DNA of 17,500 nt from Cryptococcus deneoformans JEC21 (taxonomy: Eukaryota > Basidiomycota > Tremellomycetes > Tremellales > Cryptococcaceae), in the NCBI RefSeq assembly GCF_000091045.1, contig NC_006685.1:1833701-1851200 (forward strand), read 5' to 3'. A program made the translations under genes and the position numbers. The notes under the pieces were generated by a model, which was given only the letters and a program-made list of their open reading frames with translations, did no database searches and had not been told where the DNA came from. Of this stretch, positions 1 through 10,989 are shown in pieces (position 1 is the first letter of the stretch; the number at the start of each line of letters is the position of its first letter).

Positions 1-549
1 GCTTTTTCCCGGCGATTATAAGGCGTTTCCGCGATGTTTTGAAAACGTAATTTCGGCGACTGAAAGAACCACGCAAAAGGGTTCTTCGCTCGACATGATG
101 ATGACAGTTTTACACACATCTCTCGTTTATATAACACCTTTTTTTCAGCATGAACGCATACAGGTCGATCTTCTCGCTTTTCACTTGGCGATCGACGAAC
201 TCCTATTTTTGCCTATCTTTCTTCGCTTCGTCGCTTCTCGTACACATAAATGGCATGAATGCCAATGATGTCAGTCTACTATAACGGTTGGATTCTTACA
301 CCAATTTTATTAGATAATTAAGATAATTATGAAAAGAGGCAGAAAAAGGAGAAAACACATAAAGACCACGCATCAATAAGACAAACAGAAGACCAGGCAG
401 GATATCATCGGGATTCATTGTTTCCAATATACATTTGAATGTTTCCTTTTCACTCCATCCACCTCTTCATATCGCATTCTCGCATCCCAACGTGCAGCGC
501 CAATCAGGACAAGTAATGACAAGAGGACCCAGAATGTTGATAAAGACAT
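1..549. other. Left flank, no gene assigned (CAM1 3' region)
   Basis: No convincing coding exon was found on either strand. The right part, up to about 549, should be the 3' UTR and terminator region of calmodulin, which reads leftward. Two small inverted repeats are visible: 7-bp arms at 64-70 and 80-86 with a 9-nt spacer, and 6-bp arms TGGCAT/ATGCCA at 251-264. The stretch around 290-375 is A/T-rich. It could also hold the upstream region of a gene lying beyond the left edge, but nothing in it proves that. Confidence 0.4.
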
Positions 550-1780
<1,231 letters not shown>

Positions 1781-2077
1781 CGTAAGTTATGTAGGTTGTT
1801 GTTACTCGTGATGTTTCGTGAAAGATGTAAAAGTACAGTTAAGATTAGTTGTAGAATGCACGAATTGCACGCCAGTAGGTGAACTGTATGACGGATGAAG
1901 CACACGCCGCGTTGGCCGTGAGAACAGTGATCAGCCTCACTTTTCAGGAAATTATCAGGCTTACATATGATGACGTAACTGTGTCTGTTATGTCTTTTCA
2001 GCGACTCGCTCTGTCACTGCAGGAAATCTTAGTTTCCATCGTATACTCCTTCAATCGCCTCCTAACTACTCCAAAAA
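1781..2077. promoter_or_regulatory. Divergent promoter region of CAM1 and VMS1
   Basis: This 297-bp gap separates the start codons of calmodulin (minus) and VMS1 (plus), so it must hold both promoters and 5' leaders. A TGACGTAA sequence at 1971-1978 matches the core recognised by bZIP factors of the ATF/CREB type. Whether it is used is inference. No open frame here looks coding. The VMS1 start has an A-rich context (CCAAAAAATG), favourable for initiation. Confidence 0.6.
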
Positions 2078-4166
2078 ATGTCGGCAACCTACTCAAATAG
2101 GTCCTTTTCGGTATACAATGTACCGCCACAACTTCTCGAAACCCTAGCTGTCCGGTCTATCCAAGCACAAAACGGCGACCAGCAGCAGTCCGCTCTCCCT
2201 ACGTCAGCGTCTACCTTGGCTGCAGCAGCGCCGCCTGCCGCCGGTACTGGTATCAGTTGTCAGACATGTCCTCAAGCAGACTTCGATACTATTGAAGAGC
2301 AGCGGGCGCATTTCAAAAGCGATTGGCATCGATATAATGTCAAGGTCAAACTGAATGCAAGTGGCAAGGTTATCAGTCTTGAGGAGTGGGACAACATGGT
2401 TGAAGGTGTGTGTCTATCGACCATGGCTCGAAAGACATCAATGAAATGTTTGGGCAAGCTGACAATATGAAATTTAGGTATTTCATCAATATCGGGAAGT
2501 GCTTCTTCTACCTCTGGATCCGAGCAGAGCAAAGTGGCTCGTCTACTCAAGAATCAATCACTTGATGAATCAGACGACGGCTCTTCTGCTGCTGCCGAGC
2601 TGGCTGATCGTCAACGTCGAGCCCATCTTCGTACAGCCGTCATTTGGTTCTCCCCTTGCGCCCCTGTTCCTGAACTAAACATACCGAAAGACACCCAATT
2701 CGGCGTTCACCGAGCTCTCTTTCCCCCTTATGAAAAGGCTGGTGACTATCTGGAGGAATTGAGACGAATGCAGCTGACGGGTGATGAAGAAGAGGATGGG
2801 GAGAGGAGGTTGACGTTTTTGATGGTTGCAGGAGGACATTTTGCAGGAATGGTTGTTGGGATAAGACCGAGGGGCAAAACGGAGAAGCAAGACGTCAAAG
2901 GAGCTGGGGACGTGAGGGTTCTGAAACACAAGACTTTCCATCGTTATACGAGTACGTCTTGAGGTCTCTCTAGCTTAAACGCATACGCTGACATATATGA
3001 TAGCTCGTAAGAAGCAAGGTGGGTCTCAGGCAATTAACGACAACAACAAGTCAAAAGCCATCTCTGCCGGTGCCATGCTCCGTAGATACGGTGAACAAGC
3101 CCTTCAAGAAGAAATTCGTGCGCTTCTTATCGATTGGGCCGATGATATCCATGCTTCAGAGCGTATATTCATCCGTGCCAGTACGCATGGAAAAAAGTCT
3201 TTTTGGGGCTACGAAAACGCTCCGCTCGAGAAGAATGATGAACGGATAAGGACGTTCCCTTTCCCTACGAGAAGACCGACCTTACAAGAATTGTTGAGGT
3301 GTTGGCATGAGTTAACAAGGGTTAGGGTTTCTCATTTGAGCGAGGAGGCATTGAAACAGCAAGATGAAGCGTACATCGCTTCACTCCAGCCCAAGACGCA
3401 GACAAAGGCCAAGCCTGCCCCCGCGCCAGTCAAGGAAGTCAAGTCAATAGCACCAAAGATTTCGGCGGAGGAAGAGGCGAGATTGGACAGATGGAAGAGA
3501 TTGGACGAAATGGTACGGAAAGGACGTATTAATGCGTTGAAACCTTTCTGGGAAAAGTACAGCGAAGAATTTTTATCCAACCCTGCTTCAGCATCGTCTT
3601 CCCTTTCTCCCGAAGAAAAATCACAGTACACACAACCTTATCTTCTCTCCGCAGCGTCATCGTCATCTCAACCTGAAGTCTTGACATACTTCCTTTCCGA
3701 ACTTAAATTTGACCCGACCCTGGCCGTCCCTGGTGACGCGTTAAAACGCCCATATGACCTCGCCGCATCAAAAGTTATGAGAGATATCTATCGTAAGGTT
3801 GCTTACGACAATCCAGACTTGTGGGACTGGAAAGCGGCGCGCGTGCCACCAGGATTGAGCGAGGAAATGGAGGCAGAGCAAAGGGAGAAGAAAGCCGGAA
3901 GGAGAAAGGGGTTGAAGGAAAAGCTCAAGGAGAGGGAGAAGTCTAGACAGGAAGCAGAGGTGAGGGAAGCGCAAGAAGAGGAGGAGAGACGGTTGAAGAC
4001 GGAGAAGCAAGAGAGGGAGAAGCCAACGAGGTTGGGTGTGAGCGGTCCGCAGAAGTTGGGTGGTGGTTCTGCCGAAGGGCTGGCCGGGCTGAGTGCGGAG
4101 ATGAGGATGCAGATTGAAAGAGAACGGAGAGCTAGGGCTGCAGAGGCGCGGTTTGGCAGCAGATAG
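2078..4166 (+). CDS. VMS1: Vms1/ANKZF1-type peptidyl-tRNA hydrolase, ribosome quality control
   Basis: Exons 2078-2405, 2478-2951 and 3004-4166 join to 654 residues. Family knowledge: Vms1/ANKZF1 cleaves the peptidyl-tRNA on 60S subunits stalled during translation, releasing nascent chains in ribosome quality control, and works with the Cdc48/p97 ATPase, including at mitochondria. Seen here: a C2H2 finger at residues 61-84 (C61, C64, H78, H84; HFKSDWHRYN follows the family pattern); a VLRF1 release-factor-like domain whose GGSQ motif (273-276) carries the catalytic Gln at 276; then LRRYGE and a WADDI...RA segment; an ankyrin-like stretch around 460-520; a long charged coiled coil; and a C-terminal RERRARAAEARF that matches a VCP-interacting motif. 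Intron 2 (2952-3003, 52 nt) splits the Thr codon just before the RKKQGGSQ motif. All domains are intact. The stop lies 82 bp from the stop of the convergent HARBI1-like gene. Confidence 0.95.
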
Positions 4167-4248
4167 GTTATTTGTATTTGCATAGTGGCCTAGATCTATA
4201 TACAACAACACAATGATAATTCCCCTGTAATCGTAAAGGCACAACAAA
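4167..4248. terminator. Convergent 3' region between VMS1 and HARBI1-like gene
   Basis: Only 82 bp separate the two stop codons, so 3' UTRs and polyadenylation sites of the two convergent genes must sit here or overlap inside the neighbouring coding sequence. The stretch is A/T-rich. No terminal inverted repeat of a transposon could be recognised in it. Confidence 0.4.
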
Positions 4249-5373
4249 CTATCTGCTGCGCAAGGCGGACCACCTTTCCGTAAACTTCTCATTCATTTGC
4301 AACCTTAAAGCTTCTTCTCTGCTTACGTACTCCTCCACTGAGTCTATCAAAAGATTGTGCAGCACAACTGCTGCTAGGACCATGTCTCGTGCCTTTTCTG
4401 CTTCGTCGGCGTAAATAAGAATGTGCGCCGCATTGAGGTATTGCCACCGAGATTTGATCATACCCCATGCTGTTTGTATCATATTGCGTATCAATGGTTG
4501 GGCTTGGTGGTTGAAGAACATCTGTGAGAAAACATAAGCATAGTACTAAGCAGGAGAGCAATGAATGTTGAGTACCTGTCGTTGGACAGTGGGATCATCT
4601 GTCTCTTGCTGTTTCGGGTCCAGATCATACAGAGGCAAAACCATGTTGCCACACTCAAATCCCTTATCGGCCACGACAAACTGTTTGCCGTCGAAATACT
4701 CCCCAGTACTTCCGCTTCGCCATGGTAGCCCATCTTGCATCGTCTTGTCTTGTCCTTTCCCCTCTGTGGGCCCTGCAACAACCATCCGCATTCTCAAACG
4801 GTCATCACACACCCCCAAAAAATTGTACCCTTCGCGACAGCTTTCCTGCCAATACTCCATTGGCCCACCAGGTTTCAATCCACCTCTGTGAAAATGCATG
4901 TGAATGCCGTCAAGATAGCCAATACATTCGGGTATGCGATTGGACGATGGAGAATGTGAGCAAATGAAGGAACGTTCTTGTGATGAAGGCCAGGAAACGA
5001 TCAAAGGGAACTGTTCGAGGACGGCGGTGAGGGCGCGTTTGGTCCACTCGTTTGTAGTACCGGCTATGACGAAGGATCAGTTTTCGCGTATGAAAACTGG
5101 TAGTGCTTACCACTGATGCCAAATTTCTGCTGTATGTCCTTGGTAGTCATGCACCCAGGCTGAGCCAATCTATACACCAGTAAAGCTAGTTGATACTCTG
5201 CTTTCGCCTGTTTTCTACTCCCCGTGCTCTGGAACACTGACGCGCCTGCAAATCTAACCCATATCTCTTTCTCCATCTCCTGCTTTGACATCCTAAAGCT
5301 TCTCCTAAATTCCTCCTCTGGGGCATTCAGTATGGCATCTATGTTCTCGGACATGCTTGAAGAGAGATGGGAC

Positions 5374-5408
<35 letters not shown>

Positions 5409-5414
5409 GCTCTC

Positions 5415-5447
<33 letters not shown>

Positions 5448-5546
5448 TTGTGCTCGATATTTCGGTATATGAAGCAGGGGTTGAAGTTGCTGTAGACTAC
5501 TGTCGAGTTCCCGGAGGGCTCTTGCCTTCTTGGTGACTTTGGGCAT
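4249..5546 (-). CDS. HARBI1-like DDE superfamily nuclease (PIF/Harbinger relative), Glu site altered
   Basis: Exons 5111-5546, 4576-5063 and 4249-4521 join to 398 residues with introns of 47 and 54 nt. The N-terminal part has the FRMSKQEME segment (about 90-100) and a GISAGTTNEWT helix-turn-helix-like stretch at 143-153, both usual for PIF/Harbinger transposases and the animal protein HARBI1. The DDE nuclease core shows GYLDGIHMHF with Asp197, then FVVADKGF with Asp278, then RNMIQTAWGMIKSRW at 320-334. In the family the third position reads (V/I)E.AFG.LK.RW, so catalytic Glu is replaced here by Gln324. LHNLLID near the C terminus is the family's closing motif. The frame is otherwise open and the introns splice cleanly, so the gene looks maintained rather than decayed. 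No terminal inverted repeats, 3-bp target duplication or companion Myb-like gene were seen. It is either a domesticated gene, as HARBI1 is, or a transposon remnant that has lost strand-transfer chemistry. Confidence 0.88.
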
Positions 5547-5776
5547 TTGAGATATGTTGATTGCGTGTTGGAAAGAGAAGAGTGGAGCAGTAAAGTGGAG
5601 GTAATGAGAGCCCCTCAGTATTGTTGTTTGTTGCCGCGTACCGAGTATGTAGTTACGATGTTAATTAAGCCTGTCGCCATCGCTTTATTATTAGTTCCCG
5701 CGGTCGTTACTCTCCACTATTATCTGCGCACTTCGCTATACTCTGATATACTTTCCCCCCAAATCGCTCACAAGCT
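5547..5776. promoter_or_regulatory. Divergent upstream region, HARBI1-like gene and SNX4
   Basis: This 230-bp gap separates two divergent start codons (5546 minus, 5777 plus). It contains TTAATTAA around 5661. No clear factor site was recognised. Confidence 0.45.
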
Positions 5777-7361
5777 ATGGACCAGGACGGATTTCACTCA
5801 ATTGCATGGGACGACGCACCCTCAAGCAACCCTCCTCTGTCTGCCCCGTCGCCATCTCAATCGCCATTTGAAGAGGGCTTCGAATCCATCTCACCGTCAT
5901 CCGCACAACCGCCGGCTTCAGATCAGTATGAAGGTTACGATAACTCAAAGGCTGGTGAAGCTGGAGACGTTGGGGTGACATTGGATAGGAGGGAGAGGCT
6001 TGGGGGTCACGAAGTTGATGGATCAGTCTGGAATGGGAAATGGATGGATGTGCAGGTCAGAGAACCCGCCAAAGAGCACGAGGGGAGTAAGGATATGTAC
6101 GTTTCGTACGCTGTCAAGACAGAGGCAAGTTTATGACTGTGTGAATGGGAGAATGTTCTGATTTCAATGAATAGACGAGCCTTCCAACATTCAGGAAACC
6201 TCTCACAGTTGTCCGGAGGCGATTTCAGGACTTTGTCTTTCTGCGAGAACATCTCGTGAAGAACTTTCCAGCTTGCGTCGTGCCTCCGATCCCTGATAAG
6301 CATCGTTTAGGTAAGCTCCTTGCCTATCATATGGAGATCATCGCTCAATCATATGAACAGAATACATCAAGGGAGACAGGTTCTCTCCTGAGTTTGTCGA
6401 ACGTCGCCGATTGGAGTAGGTACAAGCTTTGGTGAAAGATCGACCTATGCTGATGCTATCAACAGTTTGCAACGATTCGCGGATAGGATAGCACGCCATC
6501 CCGTCCTTCAACGTAGCCAACTTGTCAACGACTTCCTTCAAAGCACAGAATGGGCAAGTCCATTTGGTATACCAGCCCACTAGCAAGCTAACACTGCTGT
6601 ACAGAGCGTAGCCAAGCACCACCACATCTCCCATCCACCTCCTGAATCTCACGCGTCTCTCATAGACTCCTTGTCTGACACCTTTATCAATGCTTTCTCA
6701 CGGGTTCGTAAGCCCGATGCGAGATTTGTGGAGATGACCGAAGAGTTGGAGAGGTTTGAAGAAGGCCTGACTGGAGTGGAAAGGGTCGTTGGGCGAGGAA
6801 AGAGTCGGGTTGATGGTACGGCTCTTATTATTGGTGATGGGATTATAGAGCGCTGATAATCTATCTAGACCTGGCGGCTGATTATCAGGACATGGCAGCT
6901 GCTTATCAAGGATTGGGGTACCTCGAATCAGGTATCACCGAACCCCTCAACCGCTTCGCAGAGAAGATGCTGGACTTTTCCACTCTGCTCAAACACATGG
7001 TATGCGTCTACCCATACTTAACGAAAATTCTTATACTGACGCGATAGTACATCGATAGAATAACACAACCATCGAACCGTTCCTCTCTTCCTCCCATTCA
7101 CTCCTCTCATACTCTGCCACCCACCGTAACGTCATCAAGCTCCGAGATCAGAAGCAACTCGACTTTGAAGAACTCTCTGCCTATCTCTCGGCCATTGTGT
7201 CAGAACGTGATCGCCTTGCAGCCCTTTCCTCGGGTCACACTGCCGCTCCTGTAGGTCTCGGAACGTATCTCCGTGATCAGATGGATAAATTGCGCGGAAC
7301 GGATGACATCCATACCCGGCGGGAAAGGATGAGGAAGATGGATGGGAAAATCAAAGAGTTG

Positions 7362-7396
<35 letters not shown>

Positions 7397-7584
7397 TGCG
7401 TTTTCGGAAGAGGTTATCAAGGAGCATGCGTATTTCGAGCTGGAAAAGAAGCAGGAGATGAAGGATGCGTTGCAGGCGTATACGGATGGACAGGTGGAGA
7501 TGCTGCAACAGGCGATGGATGACTGGGATCGCGTAAGTGCCTGCATCCACGCGTGGTAGAGACTGTTTGGCTAATTCTTCTATC

Positions 7585-7637
<53 letters not shown>
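5777..7637 (+). CDS. SNX4: Sorting nexin Snx4/Atg24, PX-BAR protein
   Basis: Eight exons: 5777-6124, 6175-6310, 6361-6415, 6466-6553, 6605-6815, 6869-6999, 7059-7532 and 7599-7637, giving 493 residues. Known role of the family: binds PI3P on endosomes, retrieves cargo such as the SNARE Snc1 to the Golgi, and serves selective autophagy. Seen here: an acidic, Ser/Pro-rich N terminus; a PX domain at about 88-209 with RRRFQDF (130-136) as the phosphoinositide-binding motif, PPIPDK and ERRRLDLQRF; then a BAR domain from about 225 to the end with NAFSRVRKPD, GYLESGIT and a long coiled coil. Seven introns are 50-66 nt, close to the minimum. Introns 1 (6125-6174) and 4 (6554-6604) need GCAAGT donors; no GT donor preserves the frame. 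Intron 6 ends at the second of two TAG sites (7056-7058); the first (7045-7047) breaks the frame and lies too close to the branch point. Identity is firm. Confidence 0.95.
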
Positions 7638-7647
<10 letters not shown>

Positions 7648-7774
7648 CACTAAAACTAAATTAAAACGGTGGTTTTGCTCTTCGTTTGTTGTATATGCAG
7701 TCTCGTCATAATCCTTGGTTGAAAGCAGATAGGAAGGTAAATTAGAAATCATGACTTTTCATTCCCCCGATTTG

Positions 7775-7819
<45 letters not shown>

Positions 7820-7859
7820 CCCCCTTTAATACATAAGTATCACAACACCTTCGCTTATT

Positions 7860-7864
<5 letters not shown>
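7638..7864. terminator. Convergent 3' region, SNX4 and CHORD-CS gene
   Basis: This 227-bp stretch lies between two facing stop codons and has no coding potential that I could support. It should hold both 3' UTRs. Short A/T-rich runs at about 7650-7680 and 7735-7760 could serve 3'-end formation, but no specific signal is claimed. Confidence 0.4.
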
Positions 7865-7891
<27 letters not shown>

Positions 7892-9281
7892 TGCCAAAAC
7901 GATCTCCTTCCCCCCTATCGTACCGGTTCTTCCACTCACACCAAACGTTAACGCATAACCGGGGGGCAACTCTGTTCCCGCAGGCGGCAATTCGAGCACA
8001 GGCCAGCTGGCGGGTTTCGGCTTGACGAGAGTGATTTCAACTTTGGTGCTGAGGATACGGTAAGAAGATACGTTGGGGTCAATGGGTCCGTAGAGAGTGA
8101 CGGTTTTGAGAACTCGTTTGTTTGAAGGGAGAGAGAGGGAAAGAGAGAGTGTTTGCGGGGTGAATGTGATGGTGGAACGAGACTTATCGGCACTGGAGAT
8201 AAAATGCTGGTTAGAACTATTAATGCGGTATGGGGAATACTTACCCTTTGGCGAATGCGGAGACGATCACTTGTGTTGGTGTTTGATAATGATCCAGTCT
8301 ACAGTTGACTACTTCCTCCTTGGTCTATTCGACATGCCATATATCAGCATCGCGTGTTTGATTGTCTTGCAAAGTAGAAAAGTGCAGAGCACAGACTCAC
8401 TTCATCCTTCTTTGGTCCCATAAACAAATGCTTCCCTTCTTTACATCCCGGGATCTTCATGAATTCATCAAACTCGAGCACTCGTCGCTTACAGCACAAG
8501 TAACCCTTTGAACCTTCGTGGAATATCGCCTACGCCAACGTTCTTTCATCAGTGTTGTAGGTGAATGGAAAAAAAAGATTGAAACTGACAGCCTGAGGGT
8601 GGTATCTACAAACCGCTTTCTCCCCGTCTCCTCTGGAGACCTCCTCCCCTTCCCAAGTAGCTCCACATGCAAGACGTTTGCATCTTGCACCCTCGGGTAC
8701 AGGAACAGAAGGATCATCCTGCTCCTCTTCCTTGACCTCTTTATGCTCCTTGTTGGGTTGAGAAGGTGTAACAGCTGTAAGCGCGGATGGAACAGAAGAA
8801 GGAGCGGAGGTGGCAGTGTTTGAAATCTTGCTAGATTCAGCGGTTGGAAGCTTGGCAGTGGGCGCGGCAGTGCCGTACGTTTCGACACCGTCACTCGAGA
8901 TGTTGGTGACTACTAGATGTGATCCAGCCTCGGAACCTCTTTGCGGGGCAGCGGGGTTGACGCGAGGCGCTGATGTGTGTTTGCCTTTTGTGCAAGGTGG
9001 GAGCGCCATGAAAGCGTCGAATTCGAGAACAGGCTTGTTGGTCTCTTTGCAGCATGCTGTGACCAAGATCAGTATGTCAGATTCATGATATTTGACAGAG
9101 ACTTACACCATGACTTGAGTCCCTCGTGAAAGATCTATAGAATGTTAGAATGTACAACAGCAATGTACAGTCAAAGAGAACATACTGGCCCTCCTGGGTG
9201 ATAAGCGCAGCTGCCATCTTGGTTGTTATCTTCTTCGTATTCCTTTCCACAAGTTTGATTTGTGCACTTGAGTACTGCCAT
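7865..9281 (-). CDS. CHORD-CS domain protein, HSP90 co-chaperone (CHP1/RAR1/melusin family)
   Basis: Exons 9186-9281, 9107-9134, 8590-9056, 8401-8529, 8245-8324 and 7865-8192 give 375 residues. Family members (plant RAR1, animal CHP-1 and melusin) bind HSP90 through zinc-binding CHORD modules and a p23-like CS domain. CHORD1 spans residues 6-68: C6, C11, C25, H28, FHEGLKSWSCC (C43, C44), FDAFM and CTKGKH. CHORD2 spans 167-231: C167, C172, C191, H194, FHEGSKGYLCC, FDEFM and CKEGKH. The two are joined by a long Ala/Ser/Thr/Glu-rich linker. The CS domain begins near 241 (EEVVNCRLDHYQT) and contains LYGPIDPN and VEITLVKP segments. All five introns are GT-AG, 50-76 nt. Exon 2 is only 28 nt. The C-terminal tail is short and basic. 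The upstream region has a CACGTG palindrome and a heat-shock-element-like array. Confidence 0.95.
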
Positions 9282-9649
9282 TGTGGGCTGCTTGGAAAAA
9301 GTCGGAGATCCACAAAACTATCCTGGGCAGATGTTATCGAGCGAAATATCTGCTGGTGCTAACGACGGAAGATGGATGGACTGGAAATGTCTAGAAACAG
9401 AAGTCACGTGACTCAGCCTTGTTCTATTTATTGTTGCCTCGGCTCTCCGTTTGTGTATCACCTGACTAACGAACTCATGCACATCACAACCATGCAGTAT
9501 AAGAACAAATAAGATCAACAAATACAAGCTGTGAAAGTTAAGAAGCTAGCAATAGTTAAAGACGCCAGATCGTCTCATGCCAGCGATGATAAGACATCGT
9601 ACTCCATTAGAAGGTTAAGTGACTTTTACTATGCTACGTAGCCCGCCTG
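9282..9649. promoter_or_regulatory. CHORD-CS promoter and BET1 3' region
   Basis: BET1 and the CHORD-CS gene both read leftward, so these 368 bp hold the BET1 3' UTR (right side) and the CHORD-CS promoter (left side). No coding sequence is supported. The clearest elements are the 10-bp palindrome at 9403-9412 and the GAA-type array at 9383-9397. Confidence 0.55.
9403..9412. promoter_or_regulatory. GTCACGTGAC palindrome (E-box)
   Basis: A perfect 10-bp palindrome with a CACGTG core, about 120 bp upstream of the CHORD-CS start codon. CACGTG is the known site of bHLH and bHLH-zip factors (Cbf1, Pho4, Myc-like). Adjacent at 9383-9397 is gGAAa tGTCt aGAAa, which matches the nGAAn-nTTCn-nGAAn heat shock element except for one base in the middle unit. 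Use of either site is inference. Confidence 0.4.
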
Positions 9650-10340
9650 TCATCGTCTCAACCACCAAAGGACAACAAAGATCCACAGGACGAATAATAA
9701 AAACATCATTAGCCAACACCAGTTCCCGCCCTGCCGTTTGGCCATCTTGTTCATCCGCCTGAATGTCCCGCTCAGGAAGGAAGAGGTGGATGAAAAGGTG
9801 TCATTCTAATTTTTATGGTTAGGGGCGTACAGCATGAAAAAAAAAAAAAAAAGAGATCGGAGATGGATACTTGCCATGTTGCCTAATTGGATATTACTAT
9901 CCCGCACTTCGTTTCCTATTCCTGTTGTGATCTGCACCTTCCCGTAAGCAAATACAAATTCCACAGTCACCTGATTACGACTCACGTCTTTCAAGATCTT
10001 AACCTTGCCTAACAACCCTTCTAACCGTTCATCATTCTGTCCCTCGATGTCATGTGTTGCTCTCGTATATCCGCTCCCCATGCCACCTCCGTATGGGGAT
10101 TCTGAGAATTGACTTGTACCTGCTGAGGATCCTGGTCGGAATGATGAAGGAGATACGCGCCCGGAAGATGGACCCGACGGAGGGAAGAGGGCATTGGATG
10201 ATTGTGGATTCCGTTGAGATAGTGTTGTTAGACTGAGGGTGCCAAGAAGGGATAGACGGAGAACGCGACGCCAGCGGTAGCAGATTGGGGTCGTTAGTGG
10301 GTGCAAATACTTGGACCAGGATGAAGACCCACTGGCTCAT
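9650..10340 (-). CDS. BET1: Bet1 ER-Golgi Qc-SNARE
   Basis: Exons 10333-10340, 9986-10232, 9875-9931 and 9650-9805 join to 155 residues. Bet1 is a Qc-SNARE that drives fusion in ER-Golgi transport. Seen here: a Ser/Pro/Gly-rich N terminus (residues 10-60), a SNARE motif starting NDERLEGLLGKVKILKD (69-85) and continuing through GIGNEVRDSN, then FLSGTFRRMNKMAKRQ, and a C-terminal tail anchor at about 133-152 ending WWLRR. Intron 3 (9806-9874) begins GCAAGT right after an ATG codon and ends TTAG. A GT donor 4 nt downstream would run into a stop. That intron contains a run of 16 A on the plus strand (9837-9852), giving a T-rich tract. Exon 1 holds only 8 coding nt (ATGAGCCA). Its donor GTGGGT and a 100-nt intron are chosen because they are the only combination that closes the frame; this first exon is the least certain part. 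Confidence 0.93.
9837..9852. repeat. A16 homopolymer in BET1 intron 3
   Basis: Sixteen consecutive A on the plus strand (T on the BET1 transcript strand), inside the GC-AG intron of BET1. It lies upstream of the CTAAC branch point and is a likely site of length variation between strains. Confidence 0.85.
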
Positions 10341-10989
10341 TCTGTATTGGATGATCGAGTGCGGTGTGGACGTGATTTGTAAATAAATGCTGACAATGTG
10401 CTTCGGAATTGGGATCTCTGTTCGTTGCAGCGCGGGTAGGGGGCTTGGTTACGGAAAACTCTACAGTTCTGTGATATATGCTTGTTCTTCAAGTCGTGAA
10501 GAGATCTGGCCAAGAAATGATCCGCCGGATTGGTGTGTGGTGGCTCGTGGCTATGCATGGGATCAAATGCCCGAGATTGGGAACTCGCTGTTTTTCCTTC
10601 ACCGGTGCGGGCGGCGTGCCCCGCTCTGGAATCCGCCCTCTGGTGTCCCGCTTTCTGGTGGCTAGACTGGGCGGGAGTATATTATCTAGCTGGGGTGCCT
10701 TGGGCTATCCCTCTGGTTGATGTCCCTGATTGTCCTGGCTTTCACTTTTCCCAGGCACGGCTCTCCCAGAGTCATGACAGACCGAAAGAACAGGAGGGGA
10801 TTGCGACTTGCGAGGGGGCACTAGCTCTTCAGCTCTCCACTTTCTTTGGCCACTGTTTTTCCCTTCGCTCTCACCCGCTGCCATAGCTCATGCCTATAAT
10901 AGCTCCTCCCTCCCCTCGACTCCCCGCCCCTCGTATACTCCCGTCTCCGTACTTGCCAGCACAGCACCGTTCCCACTCACAGCCCCACA
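10341..10989. promoter_or_regulatory. Divergent regulatory region of BET1 and GAT201
   Basis: At 649 bp this is the longest intergenic stretch in the window. It separates the divergent BET1 (10340) and GAT201 (10990) start codons. The last ~130 bases before GAT201 are strongly pyrimidine-rich on the plus strand, as expected for a leader. Several open frames cross it but show no protein-like composition. Upstream ATGs at 10774 and 10890 would lie in the GAT201 leader if transcription starts far enough upstream. Confidence 0.6.
10774..10824 (+). other. Candidate uORF 1 of GAT201 (16 codons)
   Basis: ATG ACA GAC CGA ... CAC TAG encodes a 16-residue basic peptide, MTDRKNRRGLRLARGH. It ends 165 bp before the GAT201 start. 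It matters only if the transcript begins upstream of 10774, which the sequence alone cannot show. Confidence 0.4.

Noticed and set aside
17..96. Short minus-strand frame starting MSSEEPF at the left edge, possible first exon of another gene
   Set aside because: It reaches a stop after 26 codons, and no convincing donor was seen that would link it to sequence beyond the window.
3768..4292. 174-codon minus-strand frame opposite the VMS1 C terminus
   Set aside because: Leu/Pro-rich shadow of the charged coiled coil of VMS1 on the other strand; no domain, and it runs across the intergenic gap.
4167..5776. Complete PIF/Harbinger transposon with terminal inverted repeats and target-site duplication
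   Set aside because: I compared the flanks of the HARBI1-like gene and found no matching inverted ends or a 3-bp TTA/TAA duplication that could be defended, and no Myb-like partner gene.
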